41,984 nucleotides of DNA from Candidatus Gastranaerophilales bacterium. Its GTDB lineage: Bacteria; Cyanobacteriota; Vampirovibrionia; Gastranaerophilales; Gastranaerophilaceae. This document shows, in pieces, positions 33,037 through 41,984 of the stretch. The stretch covers positions 1 to 41,984 of the forward strand of contig CALURX010000017.1 of the NCBI GenBank assembly GCA_944323265.1, in the 5' to 3' direction. The position numbers and the translations under genes are program-made. A model generated the notes under the pieces. It saw only the letters and a list, made by a program, of their open reading frames with translations, was not told where the DNA came from and did no database searches. Every line of letters begins with the position of its first letter. The first letter of the stretch is position 1.

Positions 33037-35397
33037 ATGAGCGATACTGAAATTTGTCTGGATAAACTTGAGATTGGAAAAGACGCCATTATTGTTTCGA
33101 TTGACTGTGACGATAAGGCGCTTAGAAAACATATACTTGATATGGGCTTAACTCCCGGTGTCGAAGTTACGCTTATAAAAACAGCCCCGATGGGAGATCC
33201 GCTTGAACTGAGGCTTCGTGGGTATGAACTTACCCTCAGAAAAGATGATGCAGCTAAAATCCGGATTACGGACATACATGATGCACATAATAGCAAAAGG
33301 AAAAACAAGGCCTTCAAAGATACCGCCCATTCCAAAGTAGGTGAAAATTCTAACTATACCAAAAGAAAGAGAAATAAACAGCCCAAGACAAATATCAATC
33401 TTGCACTTGCAGGAAACCAAAACTGCGGTAAAACAACATTATTCAACCAGCTTACAGGGTCAAACCAGCATGTTGGGAATTTCCCGGGAGTTACAGTTGA
33501 TAGGACAGACGGTATTATAAGGAATCATCTGGAAGTCACAATTACAGATCTGCCGGGGATTTATTCTTTATCCCCATACAGCAACGAGGAGATTGTTACA
33601 AGGAATTTTATACTTAATGAAAAACCGGATGGAATAATTAATATTGTTGATGCTACAAATATTGAAAGAAATCTTCTTCTTACAATGCAGCTGATTGAAC
33701 TTGATGTTCCGATGGTAATAGCGCTGAATATGATGGATGAAGTGAATGCTGCACATGGAAGTATTGATATTAATGGTCTGGAAGCAACACTCGGAGTTCC
33801 TGTAATTCCAATATCTGCAGCAAAAAATGAGGGTATTGAAGAATTAATTGAACACGCAATCAATGTCGCTAAGTATGATGAACTTCCGGGCAGACTGGAT
33901 TTTTGCAATCCTGATGAGGAGCCGGATGCTACTATTCACAGATGTATTCACTCTATAATTCACCTTATTGAAGACCATGCAAAAGCAGCTTCAATCCCTG
34001 TAAGATTTGCGGCTACAAAACTCGCCGAAGGAGATTCTCTTGTTAAAGAAGCTTTGAGTCTTGATGACAATGAAATTGAGACCTGCAAAAAGATTATATC
34101 AGAGATGGAACGGGAAAGAGGGATGGATAGAGAAGCCGCTATTGCAGATATGAGATTCTCATTCATTGAAGAGTTATGTAATAACTTTGTTCACAAACCG
34201 GAAGAGTCATTAACCCACAAGCTTACCGTAAATGCAGATAAAATTTTAACGGGCAAATATACTGCTATTGTTGCATTCTTAGCCATTATGGCGTTGATAT
34301 TTTATCTGACATTCGGTTCAATCGGGCTATATCTGTCAGATTTGATGGAAACAGGTATTAACTGGATTACTAATATTACTGATAATGCGCTAACCGCTTA
34401 TGGATTGAACCCGGTTGTACACTCTTTGATTATAGACGGTATTTTTGCCGGTGTCGGAAGCGTGTTGAGCTTTTTACCCACAATTGTAGTATTGTTCTTC
34501 TTTCTATCTATACTGGAAGACAGCGGATATATGGCAAGAATTGCGTTTGTTATGGATAAACTCTTAAGAGGTATAGGGCTCTCAGGAAGAAGCTTTGTTC
34601 CTATGCTTATAGGGTTTGGATGCTCTGTTCCTGCTATTATGGCAACTAGAACACTGCCTTCTGAAAGAGATAGAAAAATGACTATCTTCTTGACACCATT
34701 TATGAGCTGCTCTGCAAAGCTTCCTATATATGCACTTTTTACGGCTGCATTTTTTAAGAAAAATCAAATAGCAGTTATTCTTGGGCTTTATCTTATCGGG
34801 ATTATTGTCGGAATAATCTTTGCCTTTATAATGAAACTTTTCATATTTAAAGGAGAGCCTGTTCCGTTTGTAATGGAACTTCCGAATTACAGGATGCCGA
34901 GCGCAAAGAATGTTTACAGACTAATATACGTGAAATCAATGGACTTCATAACAAGGGCTTTTACAATAATCTTTTTTGCAACAATTATAATCTGGTTTTT
35001 ACAGAACTTTGATTCAAGAATCAATCTTGTTACAGATTCTGCAAACAGCCTTCTGGCACAATTAGGCAGCCTTTTAACTCCAATATTTGCTCCGCTCGGA
35101 ATTAATGACTGGAGGATTTCTACGGCATTCATAACCGGATTTATGGCAAAGGAAAGCGTTGTAAGTACATTAAGTGTTTTATTGGGCGGAGATACAGACA
35201 AGCTTCCGGCTCTTTTCTCCCAGCTTACAGCTTTTGTATTCTTGGTATTTTCACTTCTTTACACACCTTGCGTTGCCACAATTGCAACTGTTAGAAGGGA
35301 ACTTGGTAAAAATTACGCAATCGGAGTAATTTTGCTCCAATGCTCAATAGCTTGGCTTGTTGCGTTAATTGTTTATCATATCGGACTTCTATTATAA
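33037..35397 (+). CDS. feoB: FeoA-FeoB fusion, ferrous iron transporter
   Basis: A 786-residue protein for GTP-driven Fe(II) uptake across the inner membrane. Residues 1-82 form a FeoA (SH3-like) domain with GLTPGVEVTLIKTAPMGDPL. Residues 83-117 are a basic linker. The G-domain has G1 GNQNCGKT (126-133), G2 in GVTVD (151-155), G3 DLPG (171-174) and G4 NMMD. The helical regulatory domain and about eight to ten membrane helices (from about 410) follow, with gate motifs such as GFGCSVPAIMATRT and PFMSCSAKLPIY. An in-frame stop at 33028 fixes the ATG at 33037. AAGGA directly abuts the ATG, too close to work normally, which fits a leaderless mRNA. The 3' end overlaps the OMP gene by six bases. Confidence 0.96.
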   Translation: MSDTEICLDKLEIGKDAIIVSIDCDDKALRKHILDMGLTPGVEVTLIKTAPMGDPLELRLRGYELTLRKDDAAKIRITDIHDAHNSKRKNKAFKDTAHSKVGENSNYTKRKRNKQPKTNINLALAGNQNCGKTTLFNQLTGSNQHVGNFPGVTVDRTDGIIRNHLEVTITDLPGIYSLSPYSNEEIVTRNFILNEKPDGIINIVDATNIERNLLLTMQLIELDVPMVIALNMMDEVNAAHGSIDINGLEATLGVPVIPISAAKNEGIEELIEHAINVAKYDELPGRLDFCNPDEEPDATIHRCIHSIIHLIEDHAKAASIPVRFAATKLAEGDSLVKEALSLDDNEIETCKKIISEMERERGMDREAAIADMRFSFIEELCNNFVHKPEESLTHKLTVNADKILTGKYTAIVAFLAIMALIFYLTFGSIGLYLSDLMETGINWITNITDNALTAYGLNPVVHSLIIDGIFAGVGSVLSFLPTIVVLFFFLSILEDSGYMARIAFVMDKLLRGIGLSGRSFVPMLIGFGCSVPAIMATRTLPSERDRKMTIFLTPFMSCSAKLPIYALFTAAFFKKNQIAVILGLYLIGIIVGIIFAFIMKLFIFKGEPVPFVMELPNYRMPSAKNVYRLIYVKSMDFITRAFTIIFFATIIIWFLQNFDSRINLVTDSANSLLAQLGSLLTPIFAPLGINDWRISTAFITGFMAKESVVSTLSVLLGGDTDKLPALFSQLTAFVFLVFSLLYTPCVATIATVRRELGKNYAIGVILLQCSIAWLVALIVYHIGLLL

Positions 35398-36909
35398 ATC
35401 AACATTAGATTCTTTTATTGGCGCACCGATTACTCTTTCAAGCTCAGCTGCATTAACGTTATAATCAAGCAAGTTTGAATAATAGCTCAGTTGAGCATTC
35501 AAATAAGTATTTTCAGCATCCTTAAATTCGATTGCGTTTCCAAGCCCTACCTGATAACGCCTGTATGCTTGATACTGTTGTTCTTTTGCCTGTTGGAGAG
35601 CTAATTTTGCAACCTCCAGACTGTCATGTGAGTTCAAAAGACTTATATAAGCACTTTTGACTTCCAGATAAACATTTTGTTTTTCCTGTTCATAATCTGC
35701 GACATACTTATCATAAGTAGCCTTTGCCTCATCAACCTGTTTTTTCAGAAGCATTAAGTTAAGCGCACTGTAATTTAACTGCAAACCAAACTGATATCCG
35801 TAATCACTGTCAATTTGGCGCCCGCCGTTATTATATGAAGCAAAACCGCTCAAATCCGGCGTAAACGCGCGTTTTGCACTCCGTACATTCAATTCTGCAG
35901 CGTCCATCTGCTTCTTAGCTGATAAAAGCGCAGGTCTTGATTCATAAGCAGTCTTTAGAAGGTCATCAAAGTTTACTTCATACATTTTTGTATTTAATTT
36001 ATCTTTTAAAATAACCTTTTCAAGCTCTGGAATACCAACAGCGTTCGCAAGTTCTACAGCAGCAAGCTCAAGCGTATTTTTTGCTTTAATCAGATTAACC
36101 TTAGCATTGCCTAAGTTATACTCAGCAGTCGTTACATCGATTTTTGCCTTTTTCCCAATTTCATAATATGCTTTTGCCTGCTTTAGCTGAAGTTCAAAAT
36201 CTCTTACCGTATCTTCATACACTATTTTTTGAGCTTCTGCAAAAATCATATTATAATAAGCAACTTTTACATTATAAATAACAAGCTCTATGCTTGTTTC
36301 AGCGTCATATCTTGAAGCTTCATAAGTCCGCTTTGCAGAATCTGCAACGGCTTTTGTTTTCCCGAAATCAAAGAAAAGCATATTTGCAGACAATGTCGGC
36401 ATATAGAACATATTATATCTTTGATTCATCATCCTTGCATAAGCATTACTCATTGTCATCAGCGTATCATTTCTGGAATAGCTTACTCCTGCGCCTATTG
36501 TCGGGAAATAATTAGACCACGCCTGACCTACGCGTGTTTTATAAATTTCTGCATTACTTATTGCAGACATAATTGTCGGATGGTGCGTGATTGCTAACTT
36601 TATACAATCACTCAGCGTAACCTCGCCGTTCATATCTTCATAGCTAATCTGGCTTGTTATAGCAGGGAATTTTGTCTCATACATTCCTTTTGCTTCTTTA
36701 GATGTTTTGGCCTTAGTCTTAGCGTTTTTTGCATCTTTCTTTCTCTGCTGGCGCGGGCTCACTTCATTTTTATCAGGTTTAACTATTTCGATTTTTTCAT
36801 CGTTTTCCTTTTTTACCTTATCTTTTTTAAACAAACTCCAGGCAAAGCCGGCATTTGTTGAGAATGTAAGAAGTGAACATATTAAAGCTATATTTAAAAT
36901 CCTTTTCAT
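35392..36909 (-). CDS. TolC-family outer membrane efflux protein
   Basis: A 505-residue outer membrane channel for tripartite efflux. A signal peptide lies at residues 1-23 (cleavage near GFA). A Lys/Glu-rich stretch (28-75) precedes the OEP fold. Two halves follow with the long coiled-coil helices and the OEP-type signatures LSDCIKLAITHHPTIMSAISNAEIYKTRVGQAW and YQVGLGNAIEFKDAENTYLNAQLSYYSNLLDYN. The last gene of the operon; the ATG is directly adjacent to the RND stop. Its end overlaps FeoAB convergently without a terminator, so antisense read-through between the operons is possible. Confidence 0.93.
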   Translation of the reverse strand: MKRILNIALICSLLTFSTNAGFAWSLFKKDKVKKENDEKIEIVKPDKNEVSPRQQRKKDAKNAKTKAKTSKEAKGMYETKFPAITSQISYEDMNGEVTLSDCIKLAITHHPTIMSAISNAEIYKTRVGQAWSNYFPTIGAGVSYSRNDTLMTMSNAYARMMNQRYNMFYMPTLSANMLFFDFGKTKAVADSAKRTYEASRYDAETSIELVIYNVKVAYYNMIFAEAQKIVYEDTVRDFELQLKQAKAYYEIGKKAKIDVTTAEYNLGNAKVNLIKAKNTLELAAVELANAVGIPELEKVILKDKLNTKMYEVNFDDLLKTAYESRPALLSAKKQMDAAELNVRSAKRAFTPDLSGFASYNNGGRQIDSDYGYQFGLQLNYSALNLMLLKKQVDEAKATYDKYVADYEQEKQNVYLEVKSAYISLLNSHDSLEVAKLALQQAKEQQYQAYRRYQVGLGNAIEFKDAENTYLNAQLSYYSNLLDYNVNAAELERVIGAPIKESNVDL

Positions 36910-39900
36910 TTATAACTCCAAATCCTTTTCGGTTATTTCTTTTTTCGGGAACAAGTCAACAAATTCCTGAATAATGACATAAAAAGCAGGTGTTAAAACA
37001 GCACCGAGAGTTGCTGCCGCAATCATACCGCCAAATACTGTTGAGCCGACAGAGATTCTTGAATTAGCACCGGCGCCGTGTGCAAATAACATCGGCATTA
37101 CACCGATAATAAATGCAAGTTCTGTCATCATAATTGCGCGGAATCTGAGTTTTGCAGCCTTAACTGCCGCCTCTTTAACGCCGAGCCCGTGTTTTTCGTG
37201 CTCTTCTTTTGCAAACTCAACAATCAAAATTGACTGCTTGGCCGCAAGACCGACAAGTGTAATCATACCAACTTGAGAATATATATCAAATGATTGGTTC
37301 AGCATTAACTGGAATAAGAGTGCGCCAAGTGCTGCAACCGGAGATATCAACAGTACCGCAATAGGAATTGTATAGCTTTCATAAAGTGCAACCAAGAATA
37401 GATATACAAATATCAAAGCCATAGCAATAATCATTGCAGTCTGCCCGGAAGCCTCCCTTTCCTGAGCAGATGTTCCTGACCAGTCAAAAGAAATATCAGA
37501 AGGTAAAACATTTTTGGCTTCGTCTTCCATCGCATTCATAGCATCACCCGAGCTCTTGCCGGATGCTTGCTGACCTTGAATCTGAACAGATTTATACTGG
37601 TTATATCTTGTAATTGATGCAGTACCAACAGTTTGTTTCAATTTTATAACAGAAAATACAGGTACCATTACACCGTTATTATTTTTTACATAAATACCGG
37701 ATAGATCGGTCGCTTTATCTCTAAAGCGGCTTTCTGCCTGCAGCTGCACCTTAAATACCCTATCGTACTTATTGAAGTCATTTACATAATAAGTTCCGAG
37801 CATTGAAGATAGAGTTGAATACAATTCCTGCAAATCAATATTCTGAGCAAGCGCTTTTTCATAGTCAATCTCTACAATATATTGAGGAACGTTAGCCTGA
37901 AAAGATGTATACACACTTGAAAGAGAAGGGTTTTGGTTAGCTTGTGCTATAAGCTTATTCGCCCAAACTTCAAGTTCTTGAGGTGTATAAGTCCCCTTAG
38001 ACAGCATCTGGAATTCAAATCCGCCCATCATACTCATACCGCTGATTGCCGGAGGGGAGAACGCTACAATAGAAGCTTCTTTTATGCTTGAAGCAGCAGT
38101 TCTTATTTTATTCAAAATAGCAACATGAGACATATCAGTTGCCTGTCCCTTAACTTTTCTTATAATCCAGTCAAACACTCCGACATTTCTGTCTTCATAA
38201 TCTTTTAACTGAATAATAATTGTTGACTGGTTAGTGGCACCGTTTCCGCCAAATACAGTTAATCTCTCTTTATCGATACCGTCTATATCTTTAATTAAAT
38301 CCGTAAATTTTCTTGAAACTTCTTCAGTTCTGGAAAGAGAAGCGCCGTCAGGCAGAGTAATTTGAGCCAGCAATACACCCTGATCTTCATCAGGAATAAA
38401 ACCTGTTGATATAGTTTTAAAACATAAAAGAGTTAAAGCTAAAATAATTGCATAAGATATAATTACAAGCTTTTTATCATATACAAACTTTTTAACGTAT
38501 TCCATGTAAAAATCTTCTAATTTTGCAAACATTTCGTTAAACTTTTTAACCAAAATTTCTGCTTCATTCCCGATTTTTACCAAAATAGGATGTTTTTGTT
38601 TAAGCCCATCGTGTTTCTGTCCGAGAAAATGCGAACACATTGCAGGAGAAAGCGTAAGTGCACAGATTGCAGATAGAGCAATTGATACCGCGATACATAC
38701 AGCAAATTGTTTGTACATAATTCCTGTCATACCGCCCATAAATACAATCGGCACAAATACCGCCATCAAAACAAGTGCCATCGCAACAAGGGCAAAACCA
38801 ACTTCTTCCATAGTAAGCTGGGTCGCAATAACCGCGGATTTCCCTTCCTCAATATGCCTCTTTACGTTTTCAATAACAACAATAGCATCATCGACAACAA
38901 CCGCAACAGCAAGAACCATTGCAAAAAGCGTCAGCAGGTTTATTGACATATCAAAGGCTTTCAGTATGAAGAATGTACCGATTAATGATACCGGAATGGT
39001 TACGCAGGGAACCAGAGTTGCCATAGCATCTCCCAGAAACAGGAAGATAATAAGCACAACAATAAACCCTGTTAAAAGAATGGTAAACTCAACCTCGTGC
39101 ATTGATTCCTGAATATATTCAGCGTCATCTTTAACATACATTATTTTAATGCCGTTATTCATCTGGGCATTGAGTTCTGCAACCTTTGCCTTAACAGCTT
39201 TAGAGAGGTTGATTACGTTAGCATCCGGAAGTTGTGATATCAAAACAACCGCGGAAGGTTTTCCGTTAACTAAACCTAAGTTGGAATAAGATTCTGCACC
39301 GAGTTCAACACGAGCAATATCTTTAATTTTAACATTAGAGCCGTCCATATTAGAGCGTATGATAATATTTTCAAACTGTTCAACATCATCCAAACGCCCT
39401 TGGGTTTTTAATGTTAACTGCAAAGCATTTTTTTCATCCGTCGGAAGCTGGCCTAAAGCACCGGCCGTAACCTGGGTATTTTGATTTGCAATAGCAGTCT
39501 TTACTTCACTGGTTGAAACACCGAGCCCTGCCATTTTTTGCGGGTCAAGCCAAATTCTCATAGAATAGTTTCCGCTTCCGTAAACATCTACATCAGCAAC
39601 CCCATCAATACGCTTAAGTTCGTCTTTAATATATATTGAACCGTAGTTTGTTAAATCTAATTGCGTCCAGTTTCCGGATTCAGGATAAAGAGTAAGGATA
39701 ATAGCACCTGAGCCTGAAGTTCTGCTCAGAGCTGTAACACCTGTTCTCTGAACATCTTCGGGAAGCTGTGATTGTACCTGCTGAATCCTGTTCTGGACAT
39801 TCATCAGGTTTACGTCTTTATTAGAGCCTACCTTGAAATATAATGTCAGAGAATAGCTTCCGTCATAACAAGTTGAAGTCATATAAGTCATATCCTCAAC

Positions 39901-40137
39901 ACCGTTAAGTTTATTTTCAAGAACAGTTGCAACAGAGGATTCAATAACTTCGGCACTTGCACCCTGATAATTAGCAGAAACCCTTACCTGGGGCGGAGTT
40001 ACGTCAGGATAGCTTTCCTGCTTCAGACTTAAAATAGATATCATACCCAAAATAACTATACATACGGATATTACAAGTGCAAATCTCGGTTTTCTTATAA
40101 AAAAGAATAGTTTTTCTTTATCAAAAATCTGTTTCAT
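36910..40137 (-). CDS. RND efflux pump, HAE1 family (AcrB type)
   Basis: A 1075-residue inner membrane proton-driven pump for hydrophobic and amphiphilic compounds. Twelve membrane helices occur in two halves with two large periplasmic loops. The proton-relay pair D416-D417 is in VVVDDAIVVIENV of TM4. Other typical segments are ESYPDVTPPQVRVSANYQGAS at 41-61, GVADVDVYGS and FIPDEDQGVLLAQITLPDGAS. The N-terminus starts with a single base overlap to the adaptor gene stop. The size fits AcrB/MexB (about 1040-1050) with a slightly longer loop near 510-545. Confidence 0.97.
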   Translation of the reverse strand: MKQIFDKEKLFFFIRKPRFALVISVCIVILGMISILSLKQESYPDVTPPQVRVSANYQGASAEVIESSVATVLENKLNGVEDMTYMTSTCYDGSYSLTLYFKVGSNKDVNLMNVQNRIQQVQSQLPEDVQRTGVTALSRTSGSGAIILTLYPESGNWTQLDLTNYGSIYIKDELKRIDGVADVDVYGSGNYSMRIWLDPQKMAGLGVSTSEVKTAIANQNTQVTAGALGQLPTDEKNALQLTLKTQGRLDDVEQFENIIIRSNMDGSNVKIKDIARVELGAESYSNLGLVNGKPSAVVLISQLPDANVINLSKAVKAKVAELNAQMNNGIKIMYVKDDAEYIQESMHEVEFTILLTGFIVVLIIFLFLGDAMATLVPCVTIPVSLIGTFFILKAFDMSINLLTLFAMVLAVAVVVDDAIVVIENVKRHIEEGKSAVIATQLTMEEVGFALVAMALVLMAVFVPIVFMGGMTGIMYKQFAVCIAVSIALSAICALTLSPAMCSHFLGQKHDGLKQKHPILVKIGNEAEILVKKFNEMFAKLEDFYMEYVKKFVYDKKLVIISYAIILALTLLCFKTISTGFIPDEDQGVLLAQITLPDGASLSRTEEVSRKFTDLIKDIDGIDKERLTVFGGNGATNQSTIIIQLKDYEDRNVGVFDWIIRKVKGQATDMSHVAILNKIRTAASSIKEASIVAFSPPAISGMSMMGGFEFQMLSKGTYTPQELEVWANKLIAQANQNPSLSSVYTSFQANVPQYIVEIDYEKALAQNIDLQELYSTLSSMLGTYYVNDFNKYDRVFKVQLQAESRFRDKATDLSGIYVKNNNGVMVPVFSVIKLKQTVGTASITRYNQYKSVQIQGQQASGKSSGDAMNAMEDEAKNVLPSDISFDWSGTSAQEREASGQTAMIIAMALIFVYLFLVALYESYTIPIAVLLISPVAALGALLFQLMLNQSFDIYSQVGMITLVGLAAKQSILIVEFAKEEHEKHGLGVKEAAVKAAKLRFRAIMMTELAFIIGVMPMLFAHGAGANSRISVGSTVFGGMIAAATLGAVLTPAFYVIIQEFVDLFPKKEITEKDLEL

Positions 40138-41276
40138 TATTTCTTCTCAGTTGTTATCTTTAACTTCTGTCCTTCTGTTGTTATATTCTGGATTCCGGAT
40201 ACAACAATAACATCGTTCATGTCAACACCGCTTTCCACAACCCAGTTGTTGTTTATATCATCAGAGACCTTAATGTCTTTTCTCACAGCCTTATTATCCT
40301 TAACCGCCCAGACATAATATCCGCTCATTGCGTCACCCTTTGTACAGGCCTGGGGAACAGTAATATATTTTACAAGTTTAGGCGCTGTGAGTTTTACTTT
40401 CATATAAGCACCCGGAACAAGCCAGCTTCTTGAATTATCGAAAGTAGCCCTCATTGTTACAGAGCCGGAGTTAATATCAACTTTATTATCAACAAAATTA
40501 ATCGTACCTGTTTTATCGTACCAGTCACCGTCACTGAACTGAACTTCAACCTTGACATCTTTAAACTTATCACTTGCCCTTAAGAGTTTTACAAAATCGT
40601 CTGTTTTTAAGCTGAAAGTTACGTACGCCGGCGAAACGCTGGCTACATTAACTAAAGAGCCGGATGTTGCCGTTACATAGTTTCCTTCTGTTATATTAAC
40701 TTTTCCGATTCTGCCGTCAATCGGAGAACGTATTGTTGTATAACCTAAATTAACCTTAGCAAGCTCTAACTGCTGGTTTGCCGAATCCAAGAGAGCCTTG
40801 TTTTGATTCCTTGTAGCTAAGCTCTGATCAACATCAGAACGGCTTATCAAATCTTCTTTAATAAGCGCGTTTGCTCTGTTTAATTCCTGCTGAGCATTTG
40901 TAAGCAGAGCTCTGTACTGGTTGACCGAAGCCTGGGCATTGTTAACAGAAAGCTGATATTCTTTAGGATCAATCTGGAAAAGCAAATCGCCTTTTTTAAC
41001 AAAATCACCTTCTTTAAAGTATTTTTTTAACAAAAATCCAGAGACTCTTGCAATTACGTCAATAGAATACTGGGCTTCAACCCTTCCGGTTGTTTCTGCG
41101 GAAACATTTACCTCTTCTATGTGCGGATTATCTACGATAACCTCTTTTGGCATCATCATAAGACGCTTTTGAATCATGCCGCCTACAAAGCCCGATAATT
41201 TATTATAAACAATAGGAATAATTATTACTAAAAGTACAATAATCCCAACTTGTTTTCTGTTTAAATGAAATTTCAT
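40137..41276 (-). CDS. RND periplasmic adaptor (membrane fusion protein)
   Basis: A 379-residue AcrA-type adaptor linking the RND pump to the TolC-like channel. An N-terminal membrane anchor (about 8-27) is followed by the lipoyl half (RVSGFLLKKYFKEGDFVKKG), the helical hairpin (ASVNQYRALLTNAQQELNRANAL), the second lipoyl half (GYTTIRSPIDGRIGKVNITEGNYV) and the beta barrel. The ATG at 41276 has GGAGAGAGG just upstream; a TTG at 41288 inside that site is not used. It is the first gene of the three-gene operon. Confidence 0.94.
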   Translation of the reverse strand: MKFHLNRKQVGIIVLLVIIIPIVYNKLSGFVGGMIQKRLMMMPKEVIVDNPHIEEVNVSAETTGRVEAQYSIDVIARVSGFLLKKYFKEGDFVKKGDLLFQIDPKEYQLSVNNAQASVNQYRALLTNAQQELNRANALIKEDLISRSDVDQSLATRNQNKALLDSANQQLELAKVNLGYTTIRSPIDGRIGKVNITEGNYVTATSGSLVNVASVSPAYVTFSLKTDDFVKLLRASDKFKDVKVEVQFSDGDWYDKTGTINFVDNKVDINSGSVTMRATFDNSRSWLVPGAYMKVKLTAPKLVKYITVPQACTKGDAMSGYYVWAVKDNKAVRKDIKVSDDINNNWVVESGVDMNDVIVVSGIQNITTEGQKLKITTEKK

Positions 41277-41308
41277 ACCTCTCTCCAACTTATAATTATC
41301 TTAAAAAC

Positions 41309-41337
41309 ATCTTAGTTTATTGATTTTTAGATGTCAA
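41309..41337 (-). promoter_or_regulatory. Promoter of the RND efflux operon
   Basis: On the minus strand TTGACA (41337-41332) and TAAGAT (41314-41309) are 17 bp apart. The predicted start near 41302 is 26 bases from the adaptor ATG. No regulator gene lies next to the operon and no dyad is evident, so expression may be constitutive. Confidence 0.65.
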
Positions 41338-41357
41338 TCATTGGATAAGAGGATATT

Positions 41358-41984
41358 TTAAGAGACGGTTGAGTCGTTGCAGACTTTTTCTATTCTGAGT
41401 TTTACAACCCTTGTTGAATCAGTTTCCGTAACACAATACCTGAAAAATTCATCCTGTACTTCATCATTTTGGCAGGCAATCTTTCCGAGTTTTTTAACTA
41501 CATATCCCCCGATAGTATTAACATCCTCATCCTCAAGATTTATATTAAAAAATTCGCAGAACTCATCCGTACGCATTTTTGCACAGACTTCGTATTCACC
41601 CGGCTTGATTTCTTTAATTTCACTTTCTTCTTCATCAAACTCATCCTGAACTTCGCCAAAGACCTCTTCCATCACATCTTCATGTGTAACAAGCCCGCTT
41701 GTGCCCCCAAACTCGTCCATAACAACAGCCATCTGGGAATGTCTTTTCTGAAATTCAAGAGCCAGCTTATCAACAGGCATTGTCTCCGGAATATAAAAAG
41801 CTTCTCTCAAAATCGACGATATATTAACCGGTTTATTTTTTACAATCAAAGGATACAAGTCTTTTATATGCAAAAACCCGATTATATGGTCAATATCACC
41901 CTCGTATACAGGATATCTCGTATACTGATTTTCAATAAGAATATTATTAAGCTCATCTATTGAAATATCAGACGAAATACAAAC
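41358..41984 (-). CDS. CorC/HlyC-type CBS-domain protein, N-terminus outside window
   Basis: The last 208 codons of a UPF0053-type protein. The visible part has two CBS motifs (ELNNILIENQYTRYPVYEGD and LALEFQKRHSQMAVVMDEFG, then GLVTHEDVMEEVFGEVQDEFD) and the C-terminal CorC_HlyC domain (YEVCAKMRTDEFCEFFNINL, VNTIGGYVVKKLG). Full family members add an N-terminal DUF21 membrane domain, which would lie past the window edge. They are involved in Mg/Co efflux or resistance. The frame is open to the last base. The efflux promoter lies downstream of its stop. Confidence 0.9.
   Translation of the reverse strand, partial: VCISSDISIDELNNILIENQYTRYPVYEGDIDHIIGFLHIKDLYPLIVKNKPVNISSILREAFYIPETMPVDKLALEFQKRHSQMAVVMDEFGGTSGLVTHEDVMEEVFGEVQDEFDEEESEIKEIKPGEYEVCAKMRTDEFCEFFNINLEDEDVNTIGGYVVKKLGKIACQNDEVQDEFFRYCVTETDSTRVVKLRIEKVCNDSTVS

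Noticed and set aside
38711-39112. Plus-strand open frame opposite the RND pump gene
   Set aside because: Low-complexity Thr/Ile/Ser composition typical of the antisense of a membrane protein gene; no ribosome site.

Overview
The window is low-GC bacterial DNA. The organism has a double membrane, because it carries a complete TolC/RND/adaptor efflux operon and several signal-peptide and lipoprotein genes. It looks like a host- or gut-associated anaerobe, judging by a FeoA-FeoB fusion, an iron-sulfur flavoprotein and an aldo/keto reductase. The tRNA-Ser gene lacks an encoded CCA. Together these would suit Gastranaerophilales/Melainabacteria or a similar lineage, but this placement is an inference that no single marker here proves.

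Layout. (1) 1-113: 3' part of tRNA-Ser(GGA) and its terminator. (2) 230-5876: mobility block with a MuA-like transposase, a MuB-like ATPase, a third co-transcribed gene, a ParD/ParE-type toxin-antitoxin pair on the other strand, and a short tyrosine recombinase. (3) 6157-25862: about 20 kb of same-strand genes, nearly all envelope-associated or TPR proteins of unknown function. They include a vWA lipoprotein, an FHA-like multi-pass membrane protein, two further integral membrane proteins, a TolA-shaped protein, three secreted relatives of its C-terminal domain, a WG-repeat protein and several TPR proteins. (4) 26088-26117: a second copy of the tRNA-Ser 3' end with a new terminator, so 61-90 and 26088-26117 look like the attL/attR of a 26-kb tRNA-integrated island. 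(5) 26339-41984: backbone-like genes: DUF3737, acetyltransferase, hydrolase and aldo/keto reductase operon, a DUF2628 protein, iron-sulfur flavoprotein, FeoAB, the RND efflux operon and a CorC/HlyC-type CBS protein running off the window.

Centre of interest. The 995-residue protein at 19696-22683 joins the cytoplasmic domain of a type III export gate protein (FlhA/SctV) to a complete but catalytically dead copy of the export ATPase (FliI/SctN). The eight-helix channel domain is gone and is replaced by a new helical N-terminus and two membrane helices. No other recognisable flagellar or injectisome gene is in the window. Its neighbours are envelope and TPR genes, so I infer a repurposed membrane scaffold in an undescribed envelope system. 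The mechanism is unknown.

Intergenic regions of the island carry a family of palindromic repeats bounded by GTAGGG/CCCTAC. Two of them supply the stop codon of the upstream gene. Promoters with good consensus elements are visible for FeoAB (apparently nearly leaderless), for the flavoprotein (MerR-type 19-bp spacer) and for the efflux operon.
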